A stretch of 64,000 nucleotides of DNA from Spirochaetae bacterium HGW-Spirochaetae-3. Lineage in GTDB: Bacteria; Spirochaetota; Spirochaetia; Treponematales; UBA12059. Shown in pieces: positions 16,098-24,686 of this stretch (the stretch's first letter is position 1; each line of letters opens with the position of its first letter). The notes beneath the pieces were generated by a model. It saw nothing but the letters and a program-made list of their open reading frames with translations, was not told the DNA's origin and did no database searches. Made by a program: the position numbers and the translations under genes. The DNA lies in assembly GCA_002839315.1 (NCBI GenBank), contig PGXV01000009.1, positions 176,774-240,773 on the forward strand. The letters run 5' to 3'.

Positions 16098-16829
16098 CTA
16101 TTTGGCTTTACCAAAAAACCAATTCATAGCTCTCTTGGCTTCAGCCTTGGTGACATCATTGTATGAAATGTCCCACAGTCCAGATTTGCCAAATAAATCC
16201 ATTTTCTCTTGTAGACTCTTTACCTTCTTTACCCTCTCTCCAGAAACACCAAAAGCGGCTTCAAGAACCTTTGTCCAGTTATTATCAAAGAGTGTGGTGT
16301 GGAGTATTAGTATCCAGTAGTCTGAGACATCAAAGCGAACTTCCTTGCCATCTTGATAGATCGCCGTGTAGGTTTCATCGCCTGTAAAGGGAATGTCTGT
16401 AACGAGCTTGAGACGCTTGCCACCGCAAATCTCCTTAAGAGCCTTGTCAAGATTATCAGTGTTCTTCATCTTGCCTGTGCTAATGAGGTAGTCGTAATAG
16501 AGGTGGATGTTGCCAAGGAATCGTTTGGTATTCTTGAGGTTCAGTTCGAATGAGTCGCCAGATAGAATATGTGATTCTACCCATTCAAGGCATGTACTGT
16601 ATTCCCAGTAGGGAATCTTCTCAAAAGATGGATAGCCTTCGAGTCTTCCAAGGTAGGCATTGAAGGCGAAGATATCATCAAAGAGGGAAGATAATGTTTC
16701 TTCAGAAAGCGATTCTGATTTTTGCTTGAAGAAGTTGGTGAGGTCAGTCTTCTTGAAGAGGACAACCTGCATGTCTTTGATTTGAGATAGTATGAGTTTG
16801 AGAGGTACGACTGGTGCTTTATATGCCAT
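16098..16829 (-). CDS. Hypothetical protein, last gene of the macrodomain operon
   Basis: A 243-residue protein on the minus strand, 13 bp after the previous gene. It begins MAYKAPVVPLKLILSQIKDM and has helical segments (SLSEETLSSLFDDIFAFNAY, KVLEAAFGVSGERVKKVKS) and the C terminus KRAMNWFFGKAK. No domain is recognised. Gene order places it in the same transcript as the macrodomain gene. Confidence 0.6.
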   Translation of the reverse strand: MAYKAPVVPLKLILSQIKDMQVVLFKKTDLTNFFKQKSESLSEETLSSLFDDIFAFNAYLGRLEGYPSFEKIPYWEYSTCLEWVESHILSGDSFELNLKNTKRFLGNIHLYYDYLISTGKMKNTDNLDKALKEICGGKRLKLVTDIPFTGDETYTAIYQDGKEVRFDVSDYWILILHTTLFDNNWTKVLEAAFGVSGERVKKVKSLQEKMDLFGKSGLWDISYNDVTKAEAKRAMNWFFGKAK

Positions 16830-16842
16830 TACTTAACCTGCC

Positions 16843-17277
16843 TTACTTCTTCGGGTTCTTGAACTTTCCGCCCTGCTCTTCTTTCGCCTTCTCAAGCATG
16901 AGTCGCTCTTCAGGGGTAATGGCGGCGAGCCTGACTTCAATGCCATACTCTTTTATTGCTCGGTTCTTCCAGCTTAGATGCTTTTCGTAGGATAGAGCAT
17001 CTGCTATTTTGCTATCGACTACAATAATCACTTTCTGGATGTGTCTGCCGACCATCTTCTCGTACAATACCATTTTCAAAATATCCTGTGAAATCTTATG
17101 TTGTTGTCCTGAGCGAAGCCTGTCTATGCCAGCATAGACTTCATAGATAGTAGCCTCTGACATTCCATCGAATTCAAACTTGATGCCATCCAATACAATT
17201 TTTCCATGTGCCACGCCGAGGTCATGGAGGATGCGTTCTTCAAGTTGCTTTTGGACTGCTGAATTTGAACTGTTCAT
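16843..17277 (-). CDS. Hypothetical protein
   Basis: A 144-residue protein. Its ATG overlaps the previous stop (ATGA at 17274-17277). The central part IVLDGIKFEFDGMSEATIYEVYAG and VIIVVDSKIADALSY suggests an alpha/beta fold; the C terminus is charged (EKAKEEQGGKFKNPKK). The phrase 'SEATIYEVYAGIDRLRSGQQHKI' gives the impression of a nuclease-like or lipid-free cytosolic protein, but no catalytic set can be assigned. Function unknown. Confidence 0.6.
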   Translation of the reverse strand: MNSSNSAVQKQLEERILHDLGVAHGKIVLDGIKFEFDGMSEATIYEVYAGIDRLRSGQQHKISQDILKMVLYEKMVGRHIQKVIIVVDSKIADALSYEKHLSWKNRAIKEYGIEVRLAAITPEERLMLEKAKEEQGGKFKNPKK

Positions 17278-17627
17278 TCCATCTTCCTCAATTCTTCAAT
17301 CGTGTAGAATGTTCTCGACTCTATTTCCCTGAACGGGCAATAAGCATTCCATTGCCCAGAATAAGGGTAGGAAGGTACGGTCGGTATGATTTCACTGCCA
17401 TCCTTGGAGACGAGTAAATAGTAGCAATCGGTTTTCAAGCCAAGAGACGGATTCGTTGAAGCAAATTTAGAGGACAAGTAATCATCTTTTCTATCAATCA
17501 AATGCTTGTCATAGCTTGAAATCGGTTTGATGAGTTTCTCAATCTCGTTCGCTGGGCATTCAACCCAGTAGCCATCCTGACGCACCTTGAATCGGTCACA
17601 GTCTTTCCAGATAAGCAGAGCTTTCAT
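17274..17627 (-). CDS. Hypothetical protein
   Basis: A 117-residue protein starting 1 base after the acidic protein's stop codon and overlapping the next gene by 4 bases. Tryptophan- and tyrosine-rich (IWKDCDRFKVRQDGYWVECP, SYPYSGQWNAYCPF). It ends FYTIEELRKME. No family is recognised; it is part of a tightly packed operon. Confidence 0.55.
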   Translation of the reverse strand: MKALLIWKDCDRFKVRQDGYWVECPANEIEKLIKPISSYDKHLIDRKDDYLSSKFASTNPSLGLKTDCYYLLVSKDGSEIIPTVPSYPYSGQWNAYCPFREIESRTFYTIEELRKME

Positions 17628-17846
17628 TCAATCCTCGTCGTTGAAATAGTCTTCCTCTTCCTGATCAAGTTCTTCATCATCGTCATCATAAGAGTCATCA
17701 TTCAAATCGTCGTCCAAGTATTCACCATCCTCTTCATTAAAATCGTCATCCTCTTCGTCTTCGTCATCATCATCATAATCGTCTTCATTGTCATCGCTGA
17801 AAATGATGCGTGGCAATTCCATATTGTCTGAAGATTCTAGTTGCAT
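17628..17846 (-). CDS. Very acidic small protein
   Basis: A 72-residue protein, more than half Asp/Glu, with a short non-acidic N terminus (MQLESSDNMELPRIIF). The start is supported by CAGGAGG. Low-complexity acidic proteins can act as DNA mimics or as antitoxin/chaperone-like partners of basic proteins; here it sits between the macrodomain protein and uncharacterised proteins. Function is inferred only. Confidence 0.6.
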   Translation of the reverse strand: MQLESSDNMELPRIIFSDDNEDDYDDDDEDEEDDDFNEEDGEYLDDDLNDDSYDDDDEELDQEEEDYFNDED

Positions 17847-17864
17847 GTTTTCCTCCTGAAATTA

Positions 17865-18731
17865 TTATTGAAACATATCCCTGAAAACGCCGAGCAACCG
17901 ACGTTCAGGTGACCAGTCAGTGATGGCAAATACAATCTCCCTGAAGCAACCAGCATAGTCACCGACTAAAGCTTCTTTGAATTCCCTTGCTGTTGCAACT
18001 GGATCGTTGTCGAACGCTCCACATCCCCAAGCACCCAATACCAATGAATCATAGCCATAAGAATGAGCAATTTCTAGAACACGGTGTATGCGGCTTTTCA
18101 TCAGCTCTGCTGATTTGCTCTTGCCTACAGTCGGGGCATAGGGAGCGGCACAGGTAAGGAATGATAGTAGATAATGCTCATCCAGAGTGGTGCCGTCATC
18201 TGACCTGAAGACTGGTACATCTGGTGATAGGATTGACCAGTCTGTGGAATCAGGCTGAGACCTTGCTGAATGGTGTCCATACATTGGGTCGCCAATCAAG
18301 GTTAAATACAGACTGCTTGATCGGCAGAGGCATTCTTCTTGTGCCCTTGCCCCGTGGAGGAATCCGCCGCCAGCAGAAATACCATTTGCAAAATTGAGAG
18401 CCAATACTTTATGTGATCCATCTAGCAGTCTGTGACCAGCTTGCAGGGTAGTCTCGTTGGCTACTTGGATTTTAGTTTCATCAAATGTAATCAATGATTT
18501 TGCTAGCTTCATATCAGGTGGAATGCTCACCTTGTTTCTGATTGCGGTATTAACAACGGAAGCAGTATCTACCTTCTCATGGTTGTTGTTAAGATACCAT
18601 CCTTGCTTAGAAATTGTGACAGCAGACTGTCCGAGTTGGGCGGCATAATCCCGTTCAACATTCAGTTCGCGTTTTCGCATGGCGGCGAGTTTCTCAGAAT
18701 CAAGGCAGGGTAGGTAAGTTAGTTTATGCAT
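17865..18731 (-). CDS. TIGR02452 family macrodomain protein (ADP-ribose glycohydrolase-like)
   Basis: A 288-residue protein of the TIGR02452/DUF2263 group, microbial PARG-like macrodomains that bind or remove ADP-ribose. The diagnostic run is VLALNFANGISAGGGFLHGA followed by RAQEECLCRSSSLY (about residues 107-142), which forms the ADP-ribose-binding and catalytic loop with the adjacent Glu pair. YDSLVLGAWGCGAFDNDP near 228-245 is the second conserved loop. Start ATG 18731 has AAGGAG. Such proteins often reverse ADP-ribosylation by toxins or phage enzymes. An ART-like protein is encoded on the same element at 8378, but not adjacent. Confidence 0.88.
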   Translation of the reverse strand: MHKLTYLPCLDSEKLAAMRKRELNVERDYAAQLGQSAVTISKQGWYLNNNHEKVDTASVVNTAIRNKVSIPPDMKLAKSLITFDETKIQVANETTLQAGHRLLDGSHKVLALNFANGISAGGGFLHGARAQEECLCRSSSLYLTLIGDPMYGHHSARSQPDSTDWSILSPDVPVFRSDDGTTLDEHYLLSFLTCAAPYAPTVGKSKSAELMKSRIHRVLEIAHSYGYDSLVLGAWGCGAFDNDPVATAREFKEALVGDYAGCFREIVFAITDWSPERRLLGVFRDMFQ

Positions 18732-18750
18732 TGAATTCTCCTTCGACTAT

Positions 18751-18897
18751 TTAACTACTCTTCTTGGTAATCATGTTCTTGATAGTATCATCTGTCAGCA
18801 ATGGTTCTTCTTCTTTTAAACCAACCAATTTGACATAGACTTCATCAAGCACAATCTCGCCTTCGAGCAATGCCTCGTCTTGCATTATCAGTCTCAT
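18751..18897 (-). CDS. Small hypothetical protein
   Basis: A 48-codon gene starting 1 base after the stop of the 59-codon gene (TAA-G-ATG). The product is acidic with MRLIMQDEALLEGEIVLDEV and ends TKKSS. The tight spacing inside the minus-strand operon is the main support. Unknown function. Confidence 0.45.
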   Translation of the reverse strand: MRLIMQDEALLEGEIVLDEVYVKLVGLKEEEPLLTDDTIKNMITKKSS

Positions 18898-18898
18898 C

Positions 18899-19078
18899 TT
18901 AAGGCTTTCTATAAATGTTCAGACCGATTTTAATCTCTTCTTTTACAGGTATCGATACATTGCCTTCGGTTGAAGCAATGATGAGACTCTTGCCAGAAGT
19001 GGAGAGTCCATACTCCTTGGAGATGTCAACGGTAATAGTCAAGATTGTGCCTGAAAGCTTCATGTCTACGTTCTTCAT
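18899..19078 (-). CDS. Small conserved-type protein, first gene of the macrodomain operon
   Basis: A 59-codon gene with a strong ribosome site (AAGGAG) before ATG 19078. The product has two strands and a turn with the phrase TVDISKEYGLSTSGKSLIIA followed by NVSIPVKEEIKIGLNIY. This resembles short proteins often seen on mobile elements ('DLSKxxGxSxSGKSxxIA'). The function is unknown. An extended -10 promoter lies upstream at 19099-19107. Confidence 0.6.
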   Translation of the reverse strand: MKNVDMKLSGTILTITVDISKEYGLSTSGKSLIIASTEGNVSIPVKEEIKIGLNIYRKP

Positions 19079-19098
19079 TGCTTGCTCCTTGATGGCTG

Positions 19099-19107
19099 AT
19101 TATAGCA
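19099..19107 (-). promoter_or_regulatory. Extended -10 promoter of the macrodomain operon
   Basis: On the minus strand, TGC-TATAAT, 20 bp before the ATG at 19078. The -35 region is weak. The 250 bp beyond (19108-19325) has no convincing gene. Confidence 0.5.
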
Positions 19108-19325
19108 TATCATGGAATCGGAAGCCATTTATGCTATTAGAGTCTAATTGGCAGTCTTAAGAGAGGTTCCAAAGGGCTGGTATTGAACCACAGCAAGGCG
19201 TGGAGGCATGAGAACGACCTCGGACAGGAAATGATACGGAAGAGGGGGCGAATGCGTTGTAGGGGCGATTTTAAGATGGTTTGAATTATTTCACTCGAAC
19301 AATGATGCGGTACTTAAGAGTTGTT

Positions 19326-19907
19326 TCAAAAATAGCGGCTAAGAATTTCGAAATATTGTTCAGACTCTTTTGCCGTTGGTTTGATGACTCGGTTCTGGCT
19401 ATCACATGATAGTAGTATGCAATCAATTGGCTTTTCATAAATGTAGTCTTCTAGTTCCGAGTTATGAAGGATGCATCGTTTGGCTCTCGAATCAGATTGA
19501 GAAAGTTTTGATTCAAGAAATATGCAACCTTTGCATTCATTGGCTGGTTCTCTTAAAATGTTGTGACGATGCTCCCAGTATGGTTTATCTGGATTTGGGC
19601 TTATAATCAAAGCCACATCATCATAAGCAATATGCCTTGGAAAATAGAGAGTAAGGTTGATAGATGGTGAGTGTATGACATCAAAATATATTCTTACAAA
19701 ATCTTCATAATGCAAGTCTGGTTTGAACTTGTAGTCCGTTCTGATCAAGCCCCCATTTTGATATTTTTCGTAAATTAAATCGACGTTTTGTTTAATAGCA
19801 AAACCACTTTCGAAACAACAGGAATTCTGACAAGTATTGCAGGAATAGTTATCGGATTGCTTCGCCTTGATAAAAGCATTCAACTCATCAGGTTGTTTGG
19901 AGTACAT
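19326..19907 (-). CDS. Cysteine-cluster protein (YkgJ-like, tentative)
   Basis: A 193-residue protein with an N-terminal CNTCQNSCC motif (near residues 23-31) and later CKGC, RC and C residues, similar to the zinc/iron-chelating cysteine cluster of YkgJ-type proteins. The rest is alpha/beta with many aromatics (FVRIYFDVIHSPSINLTLYF). Start ATG 19907 has only a weak ribosome site. A metal-binding role is likely; its partner is unknown. Confidence 0.5.
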   Translation of the reverse strand: MYSKQPDELNAFIKAKQSDNYSCNTCQNSCCFESGFAIKQNVDLIYEKYQNGGLIRTDYKFKPDLHYEDFVRIYFDVIHSPSINLTLYFPRHIAYDDVALIISPNPDKPYWEHRHNILREPANECKGCIFLESKLSQSDSRAKRCILHNSELEDYIYEKPIDCILLSCDSQNRVIKPTAKESEQYFEILSRYF

Positions 19908-19978
19908 ATTTTATTCTTTTTCCAAAATTCATAATTGAAGCTCCTTGATAACTAAAATAAGGTATTAGCAAACTCTTC

Positions 19979-20323
19979 CTAAAAGTTGTAAACAGATAAT
20001 GTATTCAATATTCGGATGTCACTCCTTAAATCAAGTTTGTCTTTTAGTTCTTCATGGGTAAAGATGATCTCCATGGGCTGTGGCATCATCTTGCCATAGT
20101 CTTTCCTGATACGGACAAGCCTGACTTCATAGATCGTTCCTACCTCTGTTATCTCAAGCTCAAATGATGACTTGTCGGTATAGCCTGAATTCCAGACGGT
20201 GAAAGTCATCTGATCCAAGCTGACATTGAAGCCAGCTATTTTCACATCCTGTTCTGTTGCCGCTTGTGCGAAGGCATAGGTGGCAATCACCATGAAGGCA
20301 AAGAAAATAGAAAATTTCCTCAT
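19979..20323 (-). CDS. Small secreted protein
   Basis: A 114-residue protein with a classical signal peptide (MRKFSIFFAFMVIATYAFAQ, cleavage probably after FAQ-A). The mature part is a beta-rich domain (FNVSLDQMTFTVWNSGYTDK). The start at 20323 is preferred because GGAGG is 5 bases upstream; an ATG at 20326 is too close. It is probably periplasmic. Unknown function. Confidence 0.6.
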   Translation of the reverse strand: MRKFSIFFAFMVIATYAFAQAATEQDVKIAGFNVSLDQMTFTVWNSGYTDKSSFELEITEVGTIYEVRLVRIRKDYGKMMPQPMEIIFTHEELKDKLDLRSDIRILNTLSVYNF

Positions 20324-20350
20324 CATGTCCTCCCTATGATTTTGCTGGAT

Positions 20351-21748
20351 TCAGGATTCATCAGGTTCTACAACGGATTCTTCAATAAGTGCAATATCTT
20401 CACCCTCTTCACCTGTCCAACTACTTGGCAAGGTTTTCGTATTCTTGGCTCCAAGTTCGCGTAGTTGTTCAGCTCTTCGTGTAAGATTACCTTTTCCAGC
20501 AGATAGTTTGTTCACTGCTTTTTCATAAGTTTCATGTGATTTGTTGATTTGACTTCCAATATCAGAAAGGTCTTTGGCGAATGCGGCGAACTTGTCATAT
20601 AGATCACCTGCAAGTTTGAATATTTGCTGTACATTCTGGTTTTGCCTTTCAGAACGCCAGCTATATTCAATAGTTCGCAATGTTGCCAATAAAGTAGTAG
20701 GAGATACCAATACTATGTTCTGAGACATTGCATATTCAATTAGTTCTCGATCTGCTGACATTGCCAATGAGAACGCACCCTCCATTGGTATGAACATGAG
20801 TACATAGTCGATGCTGTTAACACCTTCAAGCTTATGATAAGTTTTGACGGACAAACCTTTGATGTGTGTGCGGATAGAAAATACAAGAGAATTGGCACTT
20901 TCCAATTTTGCCATATCAGTATCAGCAGAACAAAATTGCTCATACGAAACGAGAGATACCTTTGAGTCTATGATGACATCACGATTCCCCGGAAGATGCA
21001 CTATAGCATCAGGTTGTAGCCGTTTTCCGTCTTCAGTATTAAGACTCACCTGAATATCATACTCTTCACCGACTCGTAAGCCTGATGCTTCAAGTACCTT
21101 TTGGAGAAGCATTTCTCCCCATGTACCTTGAGCTTTACTATCACCTTTGAGAGCTTTTGTCAGATTTTCAGCATCTAGAGAGATTCGCTGATTGAGTTCT
21201 GAAAGCGTCTTGATTTGGGTTTCCAGCGTTGTCCTCTGCTTTGTTTGTTCATCATGGGTCGCATCAAGCCTGACCCTGAATTCACCAAGGCGTTCAGAAA
21301 GAGGATTCAATAGCAATTTCATATCTTCAGTATTTCGTTCGCTGAGTTTTTTAGAACTATCATCGATAATTGTCTGAGTCAAAACTTGGAAATCCTTCTG
21401 CATCTTTTCATAGGTTTGTTCAAGTACAGTCTTTTGATGTTCAAGTTGGCTTCTAATTTCTTTGTTTTCAGAAATTGCACGAATGTAATCCTCGCTCTTT
21501 AGGTTAAGAGCATTTTGGAGACTTCCTATCTGTGTTAGCCGCTCTTCCGCCAGTGCTTTCTGTCCTGACAGTTCCTTTACCTCAACTGAAAGTTGGTCTA
21601 CAGAATTTGATTTTTCTTCAAGGAGTTTGATCCTTACAAAAGAATCGGTATCGTTCTTTTGATATTTTCTCTTTGTCAAAATATTGGTCAGTATTATCGA
21701 AACAAGTACCAGTAGCAAAGCGATGATGATGAATGATAAGTCGCTCAT
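20351..21748 (-). CDS. rmuC: DNA recombination protein RmuC
   Basis: A 465-residue RmuC-family protein. An N-terminal membrane helix (LSFIIIALLLVLVSIILTNI) is followed by a long coiled coil (about residues 45-190) and then the RmuC nuclease-like domain (PD-(D/E)XK superfamily) with WGEMLLQKVLEASGLR, PDAIVHLPGNRDVIIDSKVS (Asp and DSK catalytic segment) and LVSPTTLLATLRTIEYSW. RmuC limits inversions and has been linked to exclusion of foreign DNA. Start ATG 21748 has AAGGAGC. Presence on a mobile island is notable, but the gene appears intact. Confidence 0.9.
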   Translation of the reverse strand: MSDLSFIIIALLLVLVSIILTNILTKRKYQKNDTDSFVRIKLLEEKSNSVDQLSVEVKELSGQKALAEERLTQIGSLQNALNLKSEDYIRAISENKEIRSQLEHQKTVLEQTYEKMQKDFQVLTQTIIDDSSKKLSERNTEDMKLLLNPLSERLGEFRVRLDATHDEQTKQRTTLETQIKTLSELNQRISLDAENLTKALKGDSKAQGTWGEMLLQKVLEASGLRVGEEYDIQVSLNTEDGKRLQPDAIVHLPGNRDVIIDSKVSLVSYEQFCSADTDMAKLESANSLVFSIRTHIKGLSVKTYHKLEGVNSIDYVLMFIPMEGAFSLAMSADRELIEYAMSQNIVLVSPTTLLATLRTIEYSWRSERQNQNVQQIFKLAGDLYDKFAAFAKDLSDIGSQINKSHETYEKAVNKLSAGKGNLTRRAEQLRELGAKNTKTLPSSWTGEEGEDIALIEESVVEPDES

Positions 21749-21783
21749 GTTAAGCTCCTTGAATGCTCGGAACGTGAATATAC

Positions 21784-22173
21784 TTATGCTTTCCTTGTCA
21801 ACAGAAAATAATACAACCCTTCTGCGATGAAGTCGGCGTGTTCCTTCTTCACCACAAAGCCAAAGGCATCTTCGCCTCCTGATGCCTGGAATTTAACATC
21901 AGGGAGTGAGAAGGTCTTGAAGTAGCCTTTGTACATCTTCATGACCTGATCTACAGTTGGAAGTTGTTTCTCTGACTCTTTAAGATCGCCACCGAACATG
22001 GACAGGGTATCGTATGAGATTCGAACATATCCCCTGCTGTCAGTATATATGATAATTGACGGTAGATTCTTGGTACTGCATTGAATGTAGTGGTCATCGT
22101 CCTGCTTGTCGCTTTTCGACCGGATATAGTGTGGCAGTTCCGTTTCTTCAATGTTCATAGGATTGCTACTCAT
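21784..22173 (-). CDS. Hypothetical protein
   Basis: A 129-residue protein. The start at 22173 (MSSNPMNIEETELP) is chosen because the frame further upstream overlaps the preceding lipoprotein gene; ATG 22158 is an alternative. It has a beta-rich centre (SIIIYTDSRGYVRISYDTLS) and a conserved-looking SGGEDAFGFVVKKEHADFIA near the C terminus. No family is recognised. Confidence 0.5.
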   Translation of the reverse strand: MSSNPMNIEETELPHYIRSKSDKQDDDHYIQCSTKNLPSIIIYTDSRGYVRISYDTLSMFGGDLKESEKQLPTVDQVMKMYKGYFKTFSLPDVKFQASGGEDAFGFVVKKEHADFIAEGLYYFLLTRKA

Positions 22174-22177
22174 ATTC

Positions 22178-22831
22178 TTACTCAAACTTAATGAATGGAA
22201 TGAAATCCGAATTAGTCTCAATAGCATTTTTCAGCACTTCGCTAATCTGAATACTAAGATTATCTCTTCTGCTTAAAATATTTTTCGACTCGAATGGATA
22301 GGCTTTATCGTTTATGTAAACACTTCTGGTTGTGAAAGAGAAATCTTCCCTCGAGTCATTGTCTATCTTGATGCTCATGGTTATGTCCTCGGTTGAAAAT
22401 TCCTGATAATATTCGGATTTGATCCATTGCCGAATCTTGCTTAATACAATTTCGTTATACTTATATGCCAAGACCATGCCTTCTGGTGTCTCTATCATTT
22501 GTATATAGATGAGGTCATTGTCAGCCACTTCAGAGATGGAAGCTCCCTTGCCGAGTATTGGAATCTTGGTGTCAAAGGAATATGCCTCAGAGTATCCTCT
22601 TGAAACCATCCGTTCATTTGTCACATTTCCTATTACAGACCGTAGATATTCCTTTTCCGAATCTTTTGTAATATTTGTTACTACAATGTTTGCTGTTGTG
22701 TATAGTTTTGGAACGTTACCAGATTTTAGTTCAATCAAATCCTGAACATACAGGTTGACGATCACATCTCCGTCACAAGCAGAGAATAAAAAAACTGATA
22801 GGATTAAAATGGCAATGGTAATACGCTTCAT
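22178..22831 (-). CDS. Lipoprotein, unknown function
   Basis: A 217-residue lipoprotein: MKRITIAILILSVFLFSAC ends in a lipobox (FSAC) with Asp-Gly after the cysteine. The start at 22831 has AAGGAG; the frame extends upstream but without a site. The mature part has alternating strands and charged helices. Its 3' end lies just before the next gene's start, so these small exported-protein genes may form one transcript. Confidence 0.65.
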   Translation of the reverse strand: MKRITIAILILSVFLFSACDGDVIVNLYVQDLIELKSGNVPKLYTTANIVVTNITKDSEKEYLRSVIGNVTNERMVSRGYSEAYSFDTKIPILGKGASISEVADNDLIYIQMIETPEGMVLAYKYNEIVLSKIRQWIKSEYYQEFSTEDITMSIKIDNDSREDFSFTTRSVYINDKAYPFESKNILSRRDNLSIQISEVLKNAIETNSDFIPFIKFE

Positions 22832-22901
22832 GATGTCTCCTTGTAGTAATTCAATAAGCAATATTGATTGCTCTTAAACAAAATGTTTTCATTGGCTATT
22901 A

Positions 22902-23726
22902 CTAAAACCACATCCATTCTCCTTCTATCAGAGACCCTAAATGATAGCTTGAATAAACAGCCTCAGTAGACTTCATGAAGGTGATATTTCCCGTTATTAA
23001 CAAAGTTATTTCAGTATTGAGTATTTCGCATGATTTCTGTATCAATTCAACTTGATCAGAAATAAATGTTTCAATTTCACTTCTTCTATATGTATTTTCT
23101 TTTAGAAACTGTTCTGTCAAATCATAGATAATAAATATTTCAGTTTTATCATTATCAGCCTTGAAGGTATAGGTAAAAAGAAAATTTGATAATGCTTCTT
23201 TTAGTAAATTTGAGATCATATTTTGATATTCATTTTTCTCTTTTTGCTGTCTTTCAGCAAGTTCTATTGCATCAAGATCAACTAAAACCTTTTTTTGGAG
23301 TATGGCGTCCTTTTGTTTCGCTAGCCATGCCTCTTCTTCCTTGCTTCGTGTGAGTTCTAGTTCTGCTTGCTTTTTTTCTTCTTGGGCTATCAATTCTCTA
23401 TCTTTTTTAATTCGCTCTGGATCATAAGTTCTTTTTAAGACAATTTGCTGATCACCACCAATTGATCCGACAATACCAACAACTTCCCATCCAAACCTGC
23501 CAAGTATATCCAGATTTGATTGTAGAATAACACCTTCTTGTCCTTCCATTAAGCCTATATTTTTGTATGCTAGCAGCTTGTTTTCAGAGCTAAAATAAGT
23601 TTTGCCGAAAGTAGCAACAAGGTACTCCCATTTTGGCTCAGTAGTTGTTGTTAAGGACGGTTTTGATTGAGCATTTAATCCAGCTAGTGTCGAGATTAGA
23701 ATGAGGATGAGTATTAACTTTTTCAT
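22902..23726 (-). CDS. Secreted protein with DUF4177-like N-terminal domain
   Basis: A 274-residue protein with a signal peptide (MKKLILILILISTLAGLNAQ). Residues about 30-100 resemble DUF4177 (KWEYLVATFGK ... ILGRFGWEVVGIVG ... QQIVLKR). A coiled coil follows (DRELIAQEEKKQAELELTRS), and then a C-terminal domain of unknown type. Start ATG 23726 has AAGGAG. It is probably periplasmic or outer-membrane associated. Confidence 0.6.
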   Translation of the reverse strand: MKKLILILILISTLAGLNAQSKPSLTTTTEPKWEYLVATFGKTYFSSENKLLAYKNIGLMEGQEGVILQSNLDILGRFGWEVVGIVGSIGGDQQIVLKRTYDPERIKKDRELIAQEEKKQAELELTRSKEEEAWLAKQKDAILQKKVLVDLDAIELAERQQKEKNEYQNMISNLLKEALSNFLFTYTFKADNDKTEIFIIYDLTEQFLKENTYRRSEIETFISDQVELIQKSCEILNTEITLLITGNITFMKSTEAVYSSYHLGSLIEGEWMWF

Positions 23727-23756
23727 GATCAATCTCCTTATAATGCTAATAAAATA

Positions 23757-24667
23757 TCAATTATCATCTTCAAAATAATCCGTATCCACCCGCTTGATCT
23801 CATAGGTCATGGTTGTAGTCACCCCAAGATTATTTTCCATCATCAGGTCAGCAAGCATGGAACCGTCAATGAGTACGACCTTGACCGTCGTTCCCTTCGC
23901 ATAGTCTATGGCATCCTTGGTAAATGAGCTCGTGGTAATGAAGATGCCTTTGCGAGCCTTCTGCCCATCCAAAGCACCCACAAATTTCTGAATCTCAGGT
24001 CTCCCCACCACGTTATCCCATCGCTTGGCTTGGATGTAGATGGCATCGAGACCGAGCTTGTCTTCCTTGATGATGCCATCTATACCAGAATCACCAGACT
24101 TCCCGACAACGCTTGCGGCTTCCTTGAGCGATCCGCCATAGCCCATGTTGACCAATAGCTCGACTACCAGCTTCTCGAAGAAGGACGGCGGGCAGGACAT
24201 GATCTGCTCAAGTAGTTCGTCAGATAGATTCTCGGTTAGCTTCTGGTAGCCATACTCCAAAGCCTCTTCAGGGGTTGAATAGGCAGGATGGTCTACAACT
24301 TGTTCTTCAATGGTTCTGGTGGAGGATTTTTGTAAGAACTCATTGAACTCTTCGTACCGTCGCAAAAACTTGCTTGAAATCTCCTTGGGGTTTTCTTTAA
24401 GAAAATCTTGCCCTCGATCAGTGATCTGGAAGAATGCCCGCTTGGGGTCAGTAAGCAGTCCTGTTTTTTTAGGTACGTTCTTGCCCAGCCAACACGGTTC
24501 GCAATGATGTACTGGGTTCCAGAAGGAAGAAGTAATCCTCGTTCTTCAGGAGTAAGGTGGAACTGGTCAGACAGGGCAGCTGTTGCCTCCAACAGTTTGT
24601 GGGCTTTGCCATCGGATGCGAACTTGAGGAGAGGAAGCATACAGGTCTGGTAGTCGGGGATGGGCAT
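23757..24667 (-). pseudogene. mrr: Mrr-type restriction endonuclease, split by a 1-nt frameshift in A7
   Basis: Two overlapping frames together give a full-length Mrr. The N-terminal winged-helix domain (24667 towards 24470) begins MPIPDYQTCMLPLLKF and ends NRVGWARTYLKK. The catalytic domain is in the -1 frame: PPSFFEKLVVELLVNMGYGG, then GDSGIDGIIKED and AIYIQAKRW, i.e. the Mrr_cat PD-(D/E)XK set Asp...QxK. The frames meet at a run of seven A residues (T7 on the plus strand, 24464-24470); eight would restore TYLKKTGLL. As written, frame 1 stops at 24293. The run CT-A-AAA-AAA-C also has the form of a dnaX-like -1 slippery site. Alternatives are assembly error, phase variation or a true pseudogene. 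Confidence 0.8.
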
Positions 24668-24686
24668 TATAGCTCCTTTGCATTAT

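Noticed and set aside
8378..18731. DarT-DarG toxin-antitoxin system
   Set aside because: The ART-like and macrodomain genes are 9 kb apart, the macrodomain is of the TIGR02452 type rather than DarG, and the ART assignment is weak.
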